Source: PFJX01 sp040757575
GTDB taxonomy: Bacteria > Pseudomonadota > Gammaproteobacteria > Burkholderiales > Thiobacillaceae
Reading direction: 5' to 3'
DNA: 64,000 bases
Assembly: GCA_040757575.1 (NCBI GenBank)
Contig: JBFLXA010000007.1
Span: 1-64,000, forward strand
Shown: one piece after another, positions 56,893 to 64,000 of the stretch
Numbering within the stretch: the stretch's first letter is position 1
How the letters are laid out: each line of letters begins with the position of its first letter
Notes under the pieces: generated by a model
What the model was told of the DNA's origin: nothing
The model's input: the letters and a program-made list of their open reading frames with translations, nothing else
Database searches by the model: none
Program-made: the position numbers and the translations under genes

Positions 56893-57462
56893 TCACCAGC
56901 TCAGGAAGCGCATCTTGGCCGTGAGCTTGCGGGCGGACTGGCCCTTGGCGCTCACCACCTGGGCGTCGATGCGCTGCATGCGGGGGAAGGCCCCGGGCAG
57001 GCGCACTTCCATGCCGGTGAGCTTGCCAGGCTGGGCGCAGGTGAAGACGAAGTTTCCGTCCAGATCGCCATGGGCCTCGCCGCTTTCCGGGTGGGCGGCG
57101 TGTTTGTGGTCTTTGGCATGGGGGGATTCCTTTTCCAGCACCGGGGATTCCAGTTCGACAGACGCCAGTTTGCACCCGGCCGCCGCCGTGGGCACGAACA
57201 GCTTGTCCGCCTGCCGCAGGGTCTGGGCCATTTTCGCCACCGCCGACTTTTCCTGGGCGGTGCGGGGCGCGTGCTCGAAACCCAGCAGGGCCTCCAGGGG
57301 TGATTCCAGATGCAGGTCGATCCGGCCGCTTTCCACCGCCACTTCCAGTTTGGCCATGCCGTGGACGTGGGCATGATGGTCGTGGTGGTGTTCCCCCGCC
57401 GTAGCAATGCCGGGCAAGGCCAGGGAACTGGCCAGCAGATAGGGGGAGAAGCGTGCATTCAT
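56893..57462 (-). CDS. zrgA: DUF2796 exported His-rich zinc protein (ZrgA-like)
   Basis: A 189-residue exported protein: signal peptide (residues 1-22), His-rich start GEHHHDHHAHVHG (about 23-35), then the DUF2796 pattern MAKLEVAVESGRIDLHLESP, LLGFEHAPRT, and a later His segment KDHKHAAHPES (about 115-125). DUF2796/ZrgA proteins are zinc-regulated periplasmic parts of the Zrg uptake system of Vibrio. The start follows GGAGGCC. It precedes the ATPase gene by 19 bases. Confidence 0.85.
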   Translation of the reverse strand: MNARFSPYLLASSLALPGIATAGEHHHDHHAHVHGMAKLEVAVESGRIDLHLESPLEALLGFEHAPRTAQEKSAVAKMAQTLRQADKLFVPTAAAGCKLASVELESPVLEKESPHAKDHKHAAHPESGEAHGDLDGNFVFTCAQPGKLTGMEVRLPGAFPRMQRIDAQVVSAKGQSARKLTAKMRFLSW

Positions 57463-57516
57463 GGATAGGCCTCCAGTTGATGGGAATATTGAACTGTAAT
57501 TTCGCGCAGGCTTATT

Positions 57517-58689
57517 TCAGGTTTCCGGCAAAGTTTCCTGCCAGCCAGGAAACGGATCTTCCAGGGCGCGCCAGCCGGCTTCCCCCAGGGCCATTTCCGT
57601 CTCCGTCAGCAGGCAGGCATCAAAACAGGCACGAAGTTCCTCCGGGTCCATGCGGATGCCGATGAGGACGATCTCCTGGCGGGCACCCCGCACGGAGCGC
57701 CCCTGGCGGTCCACCCCTTCCGGCCAGAAGCCGCCGGGGCCATGGTCCCGGGTGGAACCGGCCAGGGACCACACCCCGGCCCACTCGGGCCGGCTGGCGA
57801 GCCAGAACCAGCCTTTGGCACGGATCACCCCGAGCCATTCCGTGTGCATCCAGTCCCACAGGCGCTGAGGATGGAAGGGTTTGCGAGCCCGGTACACAAA
57901 GCTGGAAATGCCGTATTCCTCGGTTTCCGGCACGTGCTCGCCGCGCATCTCCTTGAGCCAGCCCGGGGCCTGGGCCGCCTGCTCGAAATCGAACAGGCCG
58001 GTATCCAGCACACTGGCCAGGTCCACCCGGCCATGGCTGGCCACCTCCAGCTTCGCCCTGGGGTTCAGGGTGTGAAGAATTGAGGCCAGGCGGGCCAGTT
58101 CCACCGGGCTCACCAGATCCGCCTTGTTGATGACGATCACGTCGCAGAATTCGACCTGATCCGCCAGCAGGGTGGCCACGGTGCGTTCGTCTTCTTCACC
58201 CAGGGATTCGCCCCGGTCGGCCAGCAGGTCTTCACTGGCGTAGTCATCCAGGAAGGAACGGGCGTCCACCACGGTGACCAGGGTGTCCAGCCGGGTCCGC
58301 TTCGACAGGGAAACCCCGTTTTCATCTTCGAAGGTGAAGGTTTCCGCCACCGGCAGGGGCTCGGCAATGCCTGTGGATTCGATCACCAGATGATCGAAGC
58401 GCCCTTCCCGGGCCAGGCGGGAAACCTCCACCAGCAGGTCTTCCCGCAGGGTGCAGCAGATGCAGCCATTGGTCATTTCCACCAGTTTTTCCTCGGTGCG
58501 GGACAGGGCCGCACCCCCGTCCCGCACCAGGGCGGCGTCCACGTTCACCTCGCTCATGTCATTGACAATCACCGCCACCCGGCGGCCTTCCCGGTTGTTC
58601 AGGATGTGGTTCAGCAGGGTGGTCTTGCCGGCCCCAAGAAAGCCGGACAGGACGGTGACGGGCAGGCGGGTATCGGCCCCATGGGACAT
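57517..58689 (-). CDS. COG0523/CobW family zinc metallochaperone GTPase
   Basis: A 390-residue GTPase: P-loop LSGFLGAGKT, metal motif GCICCT (CxCC), NDMSEVNVDAAL, ESTGIAEP and INKAD, with a C-terminal CobW domain (ISSFVYRARKPFHPQRLWDW). It belongs to the ZigA/YeiR/YjiA group that passes zinc to target proteins when zinc is scarce; its placement with zinc genes supports this. Start ATG 58689 was preferred over TTG 58707 as GAGGA lies upstream. The gap to the ZIP gene is 14 bases. Confidence 0.9.
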   Translation of the reverse strand: MSHGADTRLPVTVLSGFLGAGKTTLLNHILNNREGRRVAVIVNDMSEVNVDAALVRDGGAALSRTEEKLVEMTNGCICCTLREDLLVEVSRLAREGRFDHLVIESTGIAEPLPVAETFTFEDENGVSLSKRTRLDTLVTVVDARSFLDDYASEDLLADRGESLGEEDERTVATLLADQVEFCDVIVINKADLVSPVELARLASILHTLNPRAKLEVASHGRVDLASVLDTGLFDFEQAAQAPGWLKEMRGEHVPETEEYGISSFVYRARKPFHPQRLWDWMHTEWLGVIRAKGWFWLASRPEWAGVWSLAGSTRDHGPGGFWPEGVDRQGRSVRGARQEIVLIGIRMDPEELRACFDACLLTETEMALGEAGWRALEDPFPGWQETLPET

Positions 58690-58703
58690 TTCGGATTCCT
58701 CAC

Positions 58704-59498
58704 TCAATGACTGTGGTGGGCGAACAGGCTCACCACCTGCACCGTGGCCACCCCGGCAACCATGAGGCCCAGCTGGGCGCTGGCATCCCGGAAGCGGCGA
58801 TGGCGGTGGAGTTCCGGCACCAGGTCGGCCACGGCGATGTAGATGAAACTGGCGGAGGCCACCACCAGCACGTAGGGCACGGCGCTCTGTACGCCATCCA
58901 GGGCGAAATAGCCCCCGATCCCGCCCAGCACCATGGCGCCGCCGGACAAGGCATTGAGGAACAGGGTCCGGACCTTGCCCACCCCCGCCGCCAGCAAGAC
59001 CATGAAATCGCCTATTTCCTGGGGCAGTTCGTGGGCCAGGACGGCAGCCGTTGTGGCCCAGCCCAGGGCCGGGTCCACCAGGAAGGCGGCGGCGATGAGC
59101 ACCCCGTCGACGAAGTTATGCAGGCCATCTCCCAGGACGATCATGGCCACCTGGGGCGGATGGCCGCCAAGTCCCAGGCTGTGGGTGTGAACATGGCCCT
59201 GGGCATGGGCATGGGCGTGGCCATGGCTATGGTCATGGCGCCAGAGGGCGGCCTTTTCCAGGAAAAAGAACACCATCACCGCCCCCAGCAGCCACTGGCC
59301 CGCCTGCTCCGGCTCCAGCCCCAGGTGCACCGCCTCCGGCAACAGGCTGGTGAAGGCAAAGGCCAGCAGTACCCCCACGGCATAGGCCACCATGCGGTCG
59401 GCAAAACGGGGCAACCAGGTAAGCGCCAGGGTGGCGGCCAGCAGGACCGACAATACGCCGCCCGCCAGCGTGGCCAACAGAATGAGCAACAGGGTCAT
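58704..59498 (-). CDS. ZIP family zinc permease
   Basis: A 264-residue, eight-TM importer of the ZIP family. Metal-binding helices carry HNFVDGVLIAAA (TM4) and HELPQEIGDF (TM5). A His-rich cytoplasmic loop DHSHGHAHAHAQGHVHTHS (about 89-107) suits zinc sensing. It is the first gene after the Zur-like operators and probably the first of the long operon through 49985. Confidence 0.92.
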   Translation of the reverse strand: MTLLLILLATLAGGVLSVLLAATLALTWLPRFADRMVAYAVGVLLAFAFTSLLPEAVHLGLEPEQAGQWLLGAVMVFFFLEKAALWRHDHSHGHAHAHAQGHVHTHSLGLGGHPPQVAMIVLGDGLHNFVDGVLIAAAFLVDPALGWATTAAVLAHELPQEIGDFMVLLAAGVGKVRTLFLNALSGGAMVLGGIGGYFALDGVQSAVPYVLVVASASFIYIAVADLVPELHRHRRFRDASAQLGLMVAGVATVQVVSLFAHHSH

Positions 59499-59535
59499 GA
59501 ATAGCGGCGCCTACAGACAGGGATCGGCAGTTGAA

Positions 59536-59589
59536 TGCAACTGGGTTGCACTATAGCTGTCGGCCGGGTTAGTATGCAACCCAGTTGCA
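59536..59589. promoter_or_regulatory. Two perfect palindromes, likely Zur operators
   Basis: TGCAAC-TGG-GTTGCA (59536-59550) and TGCAAC-CCA-GTTGCA (59575-59589) are two 15-base perfect palindromes, and each is the reverse complement of the other. They lie between the end of the Fur-family gene and the ZIP gene, 38 bases upstream of its start. Two closely spaced dyads suit cooperative binding of a Fur/Zur dimer pair. Confidence 0.7.
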
Positions 59590-59615
59590 CGGAATCAATA
59601 CAAATTCACGATCGG

Positions 59616-60092
59616 TCAGGGAGACCCATCAACGGTTCCAGACCCGCAGTCGGAACACCGGCCCTGCAGGGTGAGTTCAGCGTGCTCACACACAAACCCC
59701 GGCGGCAGGCTAAAGGCGAATACCGGCTGCAACTGATCCAGGCAGAACAACCGGCCACACTGGCTGCAATGGAAATGGGCATGTTCATGGGCCCCCCTGG
59801 GGGCATGGCCATCCCGGGACGTGGCATTGAAACGCCAGACCCGGTCCTCGCCGGCAATCTTGTGGGCCAGGGCCTTCTCCACCAGCCAGTCCAGCACCCG
59901 GTAAAGCGTCACCCGGTCCAGATCGTTGCCCGCCGCCCGGGCAGCGGCAGCAATCTCTGCGTGGGACAGGGCGGTGGGCGTGGCCAGGAGAATCTCCAGA
60001 ACCGCCCGGCGGGCGGGGGTGGAACGCTCGCCCACGGTCTGTAACAAGATATCCGCCGGAGTGGGCATGGAAGGGGAATCCGGATATGTCAT
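59616..60092 (-). CDS. zur: Fur-family zinc uptake regulator (Zur-like)
   Basis: A 158-residue Fur-family repressor. A winged helix (about 22-85; LSHAEIAAAARAAG, RVTLYRVLDWLVEKALAHKI) precedes a dimerisation domain with the metal motifs HEHAHFHC, CSQCGRLFC and CSDCGSG for structural zinc. The adjacent zinc genes and palindromes support Zur over Fur. Start ATG 60092 was taken; TTG 60098 and ATG 60068 are alternatives. Under zinc sufficiency it would repress the island. Confidence 0.85.
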   Translation of the reverse strand: MTYPDSPSMPTPADILLQTVGERSTPARRAVLEILLATPTALSHAEIAAAARAAGNDLDRVTLYRVLDWLVEKALAHKIAGEDRVWRFNATSRDGHAPRGAHEHAHFHCSQCGRLFCLDQLQPVFAFSLPPGFVCEHAELTLQGRCSDCGSGTVDGSP

Positions 60093-60278
60093 GCGCAACA
60101 GTGTAGCGCCATCTGCCCCCGATGAAAGGGGACTGCATACCGAACGCTATGCGGTGAGCAGGGCTGAAGTCACCTGCAATCCACGGGAGCGGGACTGCGA
60201 CGTTATGTCACATGGTCACCCGTACGACGCATTTCTAGACTTGCGCATCTTTTTTTACAACGACGCAAGGGAACCGAA
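60093..60278. other. Intergenic region between zur and the PEP-CTERM pair
   Basis: This 186-base divergent gap holds the promoters of the regulator and the PEP-CTERM gene. It includes CTTGCG and CGCAAG arms about 18 bases apart at about 60240-60269, and a T-run. Upstream motif copies like those at 23-34 kb are not seen here. No clear promoter can be set. Confidence 0.4.
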
Positions 60279-60998
60279 ATGCAGAAGTCCGTCCTGGCAC
60301 TCGCCGCCCTCAGCCTGTTTGCCGGCAGCCCTGTAACCCAGGCCGCCGTGACCACTTACAACGTCACCCAGGTATACAACCAGGTGGTTTATAACAACAG
60401 CTTCCCGGACTGGGACACGGTGTTTACCGGCAGCTTCACCTATGACGACGCCACTCGGACAGTGAGCGGGCTTAGCGGCATGCTGTCCCAGGCCATGGAC
60501 GGGGCCCCCGTTCCCGGCGCCTCCAATTGGATCAGTCTGGATAATCAGCTATCCGTCGTTGCCGACGGCACCGATGGTCTGGTGGTCACCGTTTTCAAGA
60601 AAGACTCCACGGATGTCTTTGCCGGTGGCGGCTTCGCCAGCACCGGCATGATGGGCAAGGTATACACCTACGGCAACGAAAACGCTTTCGCTTCTATTTA
60701 CGTGCCCTTGGCCGATCCCAGCCAGGCGCTGACCCAGTCCCAGATCGACAAGCTTGCATATGGAGATTGCACCCCCGCAGCCCTGATGCCCCGCACGGGC
60801 TCCGGCACCGTCTGCATGGCCGGATGGGTCTCCTACACCAGTGGCGTTGCCGGCCCTGGCGGCACCATGCAGGGCACCTGGCCCATCACCCAGACCATCA
60901 CCGCTGCCGTACCCGAACCAGAAACCTATGCCTTCATGCTGGCCGGCCTGGGCCTGGTGGGCGCCGTGGCCCGCCGCCGCAAAGAATCCAACGACTGA
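60279..60998 (+). CDS. PEP-CTERM exported protein (pair member 1)
   Basis: A 239-residue exported protein: signal peptide (residues 1-22), a domain starting TYNVTQVYNQVVYNNSFPDW and FTGSFTYDDATRTVSGLSGM, with a cysteine pair (YGDCTPAAL ... TVCMAGW), and the tail VPEPETYAFMLAGLGLVGAV followed by RRRK, a PEP-CTERM signal. The next gene shares its overall layout, so they are paralogs. Function is unknown. Confidence 0.9.
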   Translation: MQKSVLALAALSLFAGSPVTQAAVTTYNVTQVYNQVVYNNSFPDWDTVFTGSFTYDDATRTVSGLSGMLSQAMDGAPVPGASNWISLDNQLSVVADGTDGLVVTVFKKDSTDVFAGGGFASTGMMGKVYTYGNENAFASIYVPLADPSQALTQSQIDKLAYGDCTPAALMPRTGSGTVCMAGWVSYTSGVAGPGGTMQGTWPITQTITAAVPEPETYAFMLAGLGLVGAVARRRKESND

Positions 60999-61013
60999 GT
61001 CAGGGAGAAAACC

Positions 61014-61733
61014 ATGAAAAAAACAATGATCGCCACCGCATTGCTGACCGCCCTTGCTGCCGCCAGCGGCGCCCAGGCTGCCACCTACGACATCACCGCC
61101 GTGTGGCACGAGCCCGACACCCAGCCCCGGGACAGCATCTTCATCGGCAGCTTCGACTATGATGCCGCCACCCATGCAGTGAGCAACCTGAAAGGGGTGC
61201 TGAGCGAATCCATGACGGGCGACCCCTTCAATGCGGGGCCCAACGGGGACTACGGCATGACCTGGCTGAACCTGAACAACCAGTTGGTCAGCTGGTACGA
61301 CGCCGCCTTGGGCGGCACCTTCGCAGCCACTTTCCTGAACACCGACACCCGGACGTTCTCAACCATGGCGGGCGGTGATGGCTGGAGTCCCCAGGCAGGC
61401 GTGGACATTGGTGGGGTCTATTACGGCTTCCCCAAGGCCAATGCAGGCAACGCCTACGCCCTGATCTTCGTCCCCGATGCTCCCCTGGCGGCCCTGACCC
61501 AAGCCCAGTTGAACAAGATCGCCTACGCCGATTGCGCCCCCGGCGGCATGATGGGCGCCGTATGCATGACCGGCACCAGCATCGCCGGCTACGGCGCCAT
61601 CGGCACCATGAGCGGCTACCCGGTTGCCCAGACGATTACCGCCGCAGTGCCGGAACCCGAGGCCTACGCCATGTTGTTGGCCGGCCTGGGTCTCACGGGC
61701 CTGGCCGTGCGGCGGCGCCGACAGCTTGCCTGA
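61014..61733 (+). CDS. PEP-CTERM exported protein (pair member 2)
   Basis: A 239-residue paralog of the preceding gene (FIGSFDYDAATHAVSNLKGV matches its FTGSFTYDDATRTVSGLSGM; YADCAPGGMMGAVCMTG and PVAQTITAAVPEPEAYAMLL also correspond). Signal peptide residues 1-22, PEP-CTERM signal at the C-terminus (LAGLGLTGLAVRRRR). It starts 16 bases after the first; the two are cotranscribed. A hairpin follows at 61751-61780. Confidence 0.9.
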   Translation: MKKTMIATALLTALAAASGAQAATYDITAVWHEPDTQPRDSIFIGSFDYDAATHAVSNLKGVLSESMTGDPFNAGPNGDYGMTWLNLNNQLVSWYDAALGGTFAATFLNTDTRTFSTMAGGDGWSPQAGVDIGGVYYGFPKANAGNAYALIFVPDAPLAALTQAQLNKIAYADCAPGGMMGAVCMTGTSIAGYGAIGTMSGYPVAQTITAAVPEPEAYAMLLAGLGLTGLAVRRRRQLA

Positions 61734-61750
61734 CCCTTGCAATCCACCGG

Positions 61751-61780
61751 CGGCACGGGCTCTATCCGGAGTCCGTGCCG
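61751..61780 (+). terminator. Probable terminator after the PEP-CTERM pair
   Basis: CGGCACGG (61751-61758) pairs with CCGTGCCG (61773-61780), extended by GCTC/GGAGT, and is followed by TTTGTCGTTT. It lies 18 bases after the stop. Confidence 0.65.
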
Positions 61781-61829
61781 TTTGTCGTTTCTGCCTTCCG
61801 TCCTTTCTGACTTACACGACAAGCCTGAC

Positions 61830-64000
61830 ATGCACCGATACCCCGCTTCATACCGGCTCTCATGCCAGGTAGCCCGCGCCCATATCAGTCTGTACACCCT
61901 CGCCGCAGCGGCTTTACTGGTCCCACCAGCCCAGGCGGCCGATGCATCGGCCCCGGCAGAAACCTTACTGGACACCGTGCTGGTCACTGACACCCGGCTG
62001 CAAGACCCGCCAGCCGGCGCCCGCCAGCGCAGCAAAGCGGAACTGGCTGGCGCCACGGCCCGTACCAGCGACACCGCCCGTCTATTGGAGAACATCCCCG
62101 GCGTCAGTCTCTATGGTGCCGGCGGCATATCCAGCCTGCCCGTTGTCCAGGGCCTGGCGGACGACCGCCTGCGCACCCAGGTGGACGGCATGGACCTGAT
62201 GACCGCCTGTCCCAACCACATGAACCCGGCCCTGTCCTACATCGACCCATCCCGGGTGGAACGCGTGGAGGTCTACGCCGGCATTGCCCCCGTCAGCCTT
62301 GGGGGCGACAGCATCGGCGGCGCCATCCAGGTCAAGGCCGCCCCGCCCCGCTTTGCCGGAGAAGACGAAGGCCTCCTCGCCCTCGGTGAAATCGGCGCCT
62401 TCCACCGCAGCAACGGCAAGGCAAAAGGCTACAACGCCAGTCTGGAACTGGCGGGCGAGCAGATCAGCCTGCGCTACGACCAGTCCCTGTCTGAATCAGA
62501 AAATTACAGAGCCGGCGCGGATTTCAAACTGCCCGGGCTGTGGCAGATGCTCGGCGAAAACGACATCGATGAAGACGAAGTGGCGGTCAGCGAATATGGC
62601 GGTTCTCTCAACCAGGAACTGGGCCTGGGCCTGAAACTGGCGCCGGGCCACCTGCTGCAACTGGGCCTGGGCAAACAAAGCCTGGACTACGAAGGATTTC
62701 CCAATCAGCGCATGGACATGGTGGCCAGCAGCCCGGACGCCGGCAACAACTACTTCCTGGAGCGGGACGAGCCTTCCAACGTGAACCGGGTAGCCAACCT
62801 GCGCTACACGGGCCAGTTCAGCACCTGGGACCTGGACGCCAGCCTGTTTCACCAGCGTCTGCGCCATCACATGGACATGATCCAGGACCGCTTCTTCGGC
62901 ATGTACATGCCCATGGACACGGAAGCCACCACGGACGGCGGCATGATCAAGGCCAGCCTATACCTGTCGGACCAGGACATCCTGCGCATCGGTGCCGATT
63001 TCCAGCGCTACCGTCTGGACGACTGGTGGCCCCCCATCGGCGTGGCCGGCTCCATGTGCTGCGACGATTTCTGGAACATCCGCGACGGCAAGCGGGACCG
63101 GGTGGGCCTGTACGGGGAATGGGAAGCCCAGTGGACCCCCGAGTGGATGAGCCTGCTGGGGCTGCGGGGCGACCGGGTCAAATCCGATGCCGGCGACGTG
63201 CAGGGCTACAACGCCACCTACGCCGGGGACGCCGCCCGGTTCAACGCCAAGGATCGCAGCCGCACGGATCACCACCTGGATTTCACCGCCCTGACCCGCT
63301 ACACCACCAGCGACACCCAGACCCTGGAAGCCGGCCTGGCCCGCAAGACCCGTTCCCCGAACCTGTACGAGCGCTATCCCTGGTCCACCAATTCCATGGC
63401 CTGGGTGATGAACAACTTCGTCGGCGACGGCAACGGCTACATCGGCAACCTGGACCTGAAGCCGGAGACCGCCTACACCCTCAGCCTGGGGGCGGACTGG
63501 CACGCCCCGGACAAGAAGCGCTGGAACCTGAAGCTGACCGGCCACGCCACCCATGTGAAGGACTTCATCAACGCCGAACGCTGCGACGCCAGCGTCAGCC
63601 CCCTGTGCAACAACACGAACAGCACCACCACCAACCGCTTCGTGCTTCTGCAATACGTCAACCACGACGCCCGGCTGGCGGGCATCGACTTGTCCGGCGA
63701 TCTGTTGCTGGGGGAACCGGAAGGCCTGGGCAGCTTCACCGTGGCCGGCATGGTGAGCTACGTGCGGGGCAAGGACCTGGATACCGGCGACAGCCTGTAC
63801 CACATCATGCCCCTGAATGGAAAATTCAGCTTGGTCCACACCCTGGGGGGCTGGACCAGCACCGCCGAATGGGTGGTGGTGGCCGCGAAGAAACGGGTCT
63901 CGGAAGTACGTAACGAGATCCCCACCGACGGCTACGCCCTGCTTAACCTGCGCACCAGCTACGCCTGGAAGCAGGTGCGCCTGGACCTGGCCGTGGAAAA
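61830..64000 (+). CDS. TonB-dependent receptor with OprC-like copper motifs (cut by window edge)
   Basis: At least 723 residues, continuing past the window. Signal peptide (about 1-37), a plug domain (TARLLENIPGVSLYGAGGIS; GLADDRLRTQVDGMDLMTAC; VEVYAGIAPVSLGGDSIGGAI), then barrel strands. Cys127 and Met131 form a CxxxM motif (ACPNHM), and HHMDM at 346-350 gives an HxM motif; in Pseudomonas OprC a CxxxM and an HxM bind copper. Methionine-rich loops (MYMPMDTEATTDGGM) and CCDD agree. It is therefore probably a copper or copper-linked TonB receptor. Confidence 0.88.
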   Translation, partial: MHRYPASYRLSCQVARAHISLYTLAAAALLVPPAQAADASAPAETLLDTVLVTDTRLQDPPAGARQRSKAELAGATARTSDTARLLENIPGVSLYGAGGISSLPVVQGLADDRLRTQVDGMDLMTACPNHMNPALSYIDPSRVERVEVYAGIAPVSLGGDSIGGAIQVKAAPPRFAGEDEGLLALGEIGAFHRSNGKAKGYNASLELAGEQISLRYDQSLSESENYRAGADFKLPGLWQMLGENDIDEDEVAVSEYGGSLNQELGLGLKLAPGHLLQLGLGKQSLDYEGFPNQRMDMVASSPDAGNNYFLERDEPSNVNRVANLRYTGQFSTWDLDASLFHQRLRHHMDMIQDRFFGMYMPMDTEATTDGGMIKASLYLSDQDILRIGADFQRYRLDDWWPPIGVAGSMCCDDFWNIRDGKRDRVGLYGEWEAQWTPEWMSLLGLRGDRVKSDAGDVQGYNATYAGDAARFNAKDRSRTDHHLDFTALTRYTTSDTQTLEAGLARKTRSPNLYERYPWSTNSMAWVMNNFVGDGNGYIGNLDLKPETAYTLSLGADWHAPDKKRWNLKLTGHATHVKDFINAERCDASVSPLCNNTNSTTTNRFVLLQYVNHDARLAGIDLSGDLLLGEPEGLGSFTVAGMVSYVRGKDLDTGDSLYHIMPLNGKFSLVHTLGGWTSTAEWVVVAAKKRVSEVRNEIPTDGYALLNLRTSYAWKQVRLDLAVE

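Noticed and set aside
1..64000. tRNA, rRNA, IS element or prophage genes
   Set aside because: No transposase, integrase, phage structural gene or RNA gene was seen on reading the window; the palindromic repeats have no encoded transposase here.

Overview
The window is about 65% G+C and reads like a betaproteobacterial chromosome, most likely Rhodocyclales/Nitrosomonadales-like. This rests on a Sox thiosulfate-oxidation locus, several DsrC/TusE-family proteins, abundant PEP-CTERM exported proteins, a MutL carrying endonuclease motifs, and a dispersed GC-rich palindromic repeat family. No rRNA, tRNA, CRISPR array or insertion sequence is visible. No gene-free stretch exceeds about 205 bases, and genes are often joined by ATGA/TGATG overlaps.

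1-12.4 kb: sulfur metabolism and housekeeping. soxY (partial) and soxX run off the left edge. Then come a BepA-type protease, moaC, a formylglycine-generating-enzyme-family protein, two divergent-cysteine DsrC/TusE proteins, Fe-superoxide dismutase, a TPR protein, ridA and a RecG that carries two in-frame repeat insertions. A four-gene minus-strand operon follows (dihydroorotate dehydrogenase-like protein, Crp/Fnr regulator, persulfide dioxygenase, rhodanese-DUF2892), which looks like a sulfide/persulfide detoxification unit.

12.5-19.7 kb: a tightly coupled ubiC-ubiA-tcdA operon; a convergent block with mog, a CDP-alcohol phosphatidyltransferase, a GlcD-type flavoprotein, an unknown and an SseB-like protein; then a small exported protein resembling an Sm/Hfq fold and one unknown.

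19.7-38.6 kb: a surface-protein region. An OmpR-type regulator and hybrid histidine kinase, plus a second hybrid kinase of the same architecture on the other strand, flank small membrane/unknown ORFs, PEP-CTERM proteins, three tandem beta-helix paralogs, a 985-residue repeat-rich PEP-CTERM protein and a 52-residue protein that is only signal peptide plus PEP-CTERM. Four copies of a roughly 65-base upstream motif precede genes in this region. It ends with a fatty acid hydroxylase-family protein and a DUF1800/DUF1501 pair.

38.7-49.9 kb: a frameshifted small gene, a secreted unknown, a lipid-type operon (alpha/beta hydrolase-methyltransferase fusion, PAP2-dual-specificity phosphatase, small membrane protein, phosphatidate cytidylyltransferase), an NTF2-like protein, mutL with an S24 peptidase, a Met/Cys-rich exported protein, a polytopic membrane protein and a third TusE/DsrC protein.

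49.9-60.1 kb: a zinc-homeostasis island of about 10 kb, all on the minus strand: a Fur-family (Zur-like) regulator, two perfect palindromes, then ZIP permease, COG0523 GTPase, a Zrg-like set (DUF2796 protein, ABC ATPase, FtsX-like permease, small His/Cys protein), an outer-membrane protein, a Znu-type ABC transporter and a DUF3299 protein. 60.2-64 kb: two PEP-CTERM paralogs and a TonB-dependent receptor (cut by the right edge) with CxxxM and HxM motifs like those of copper receptor OprC.
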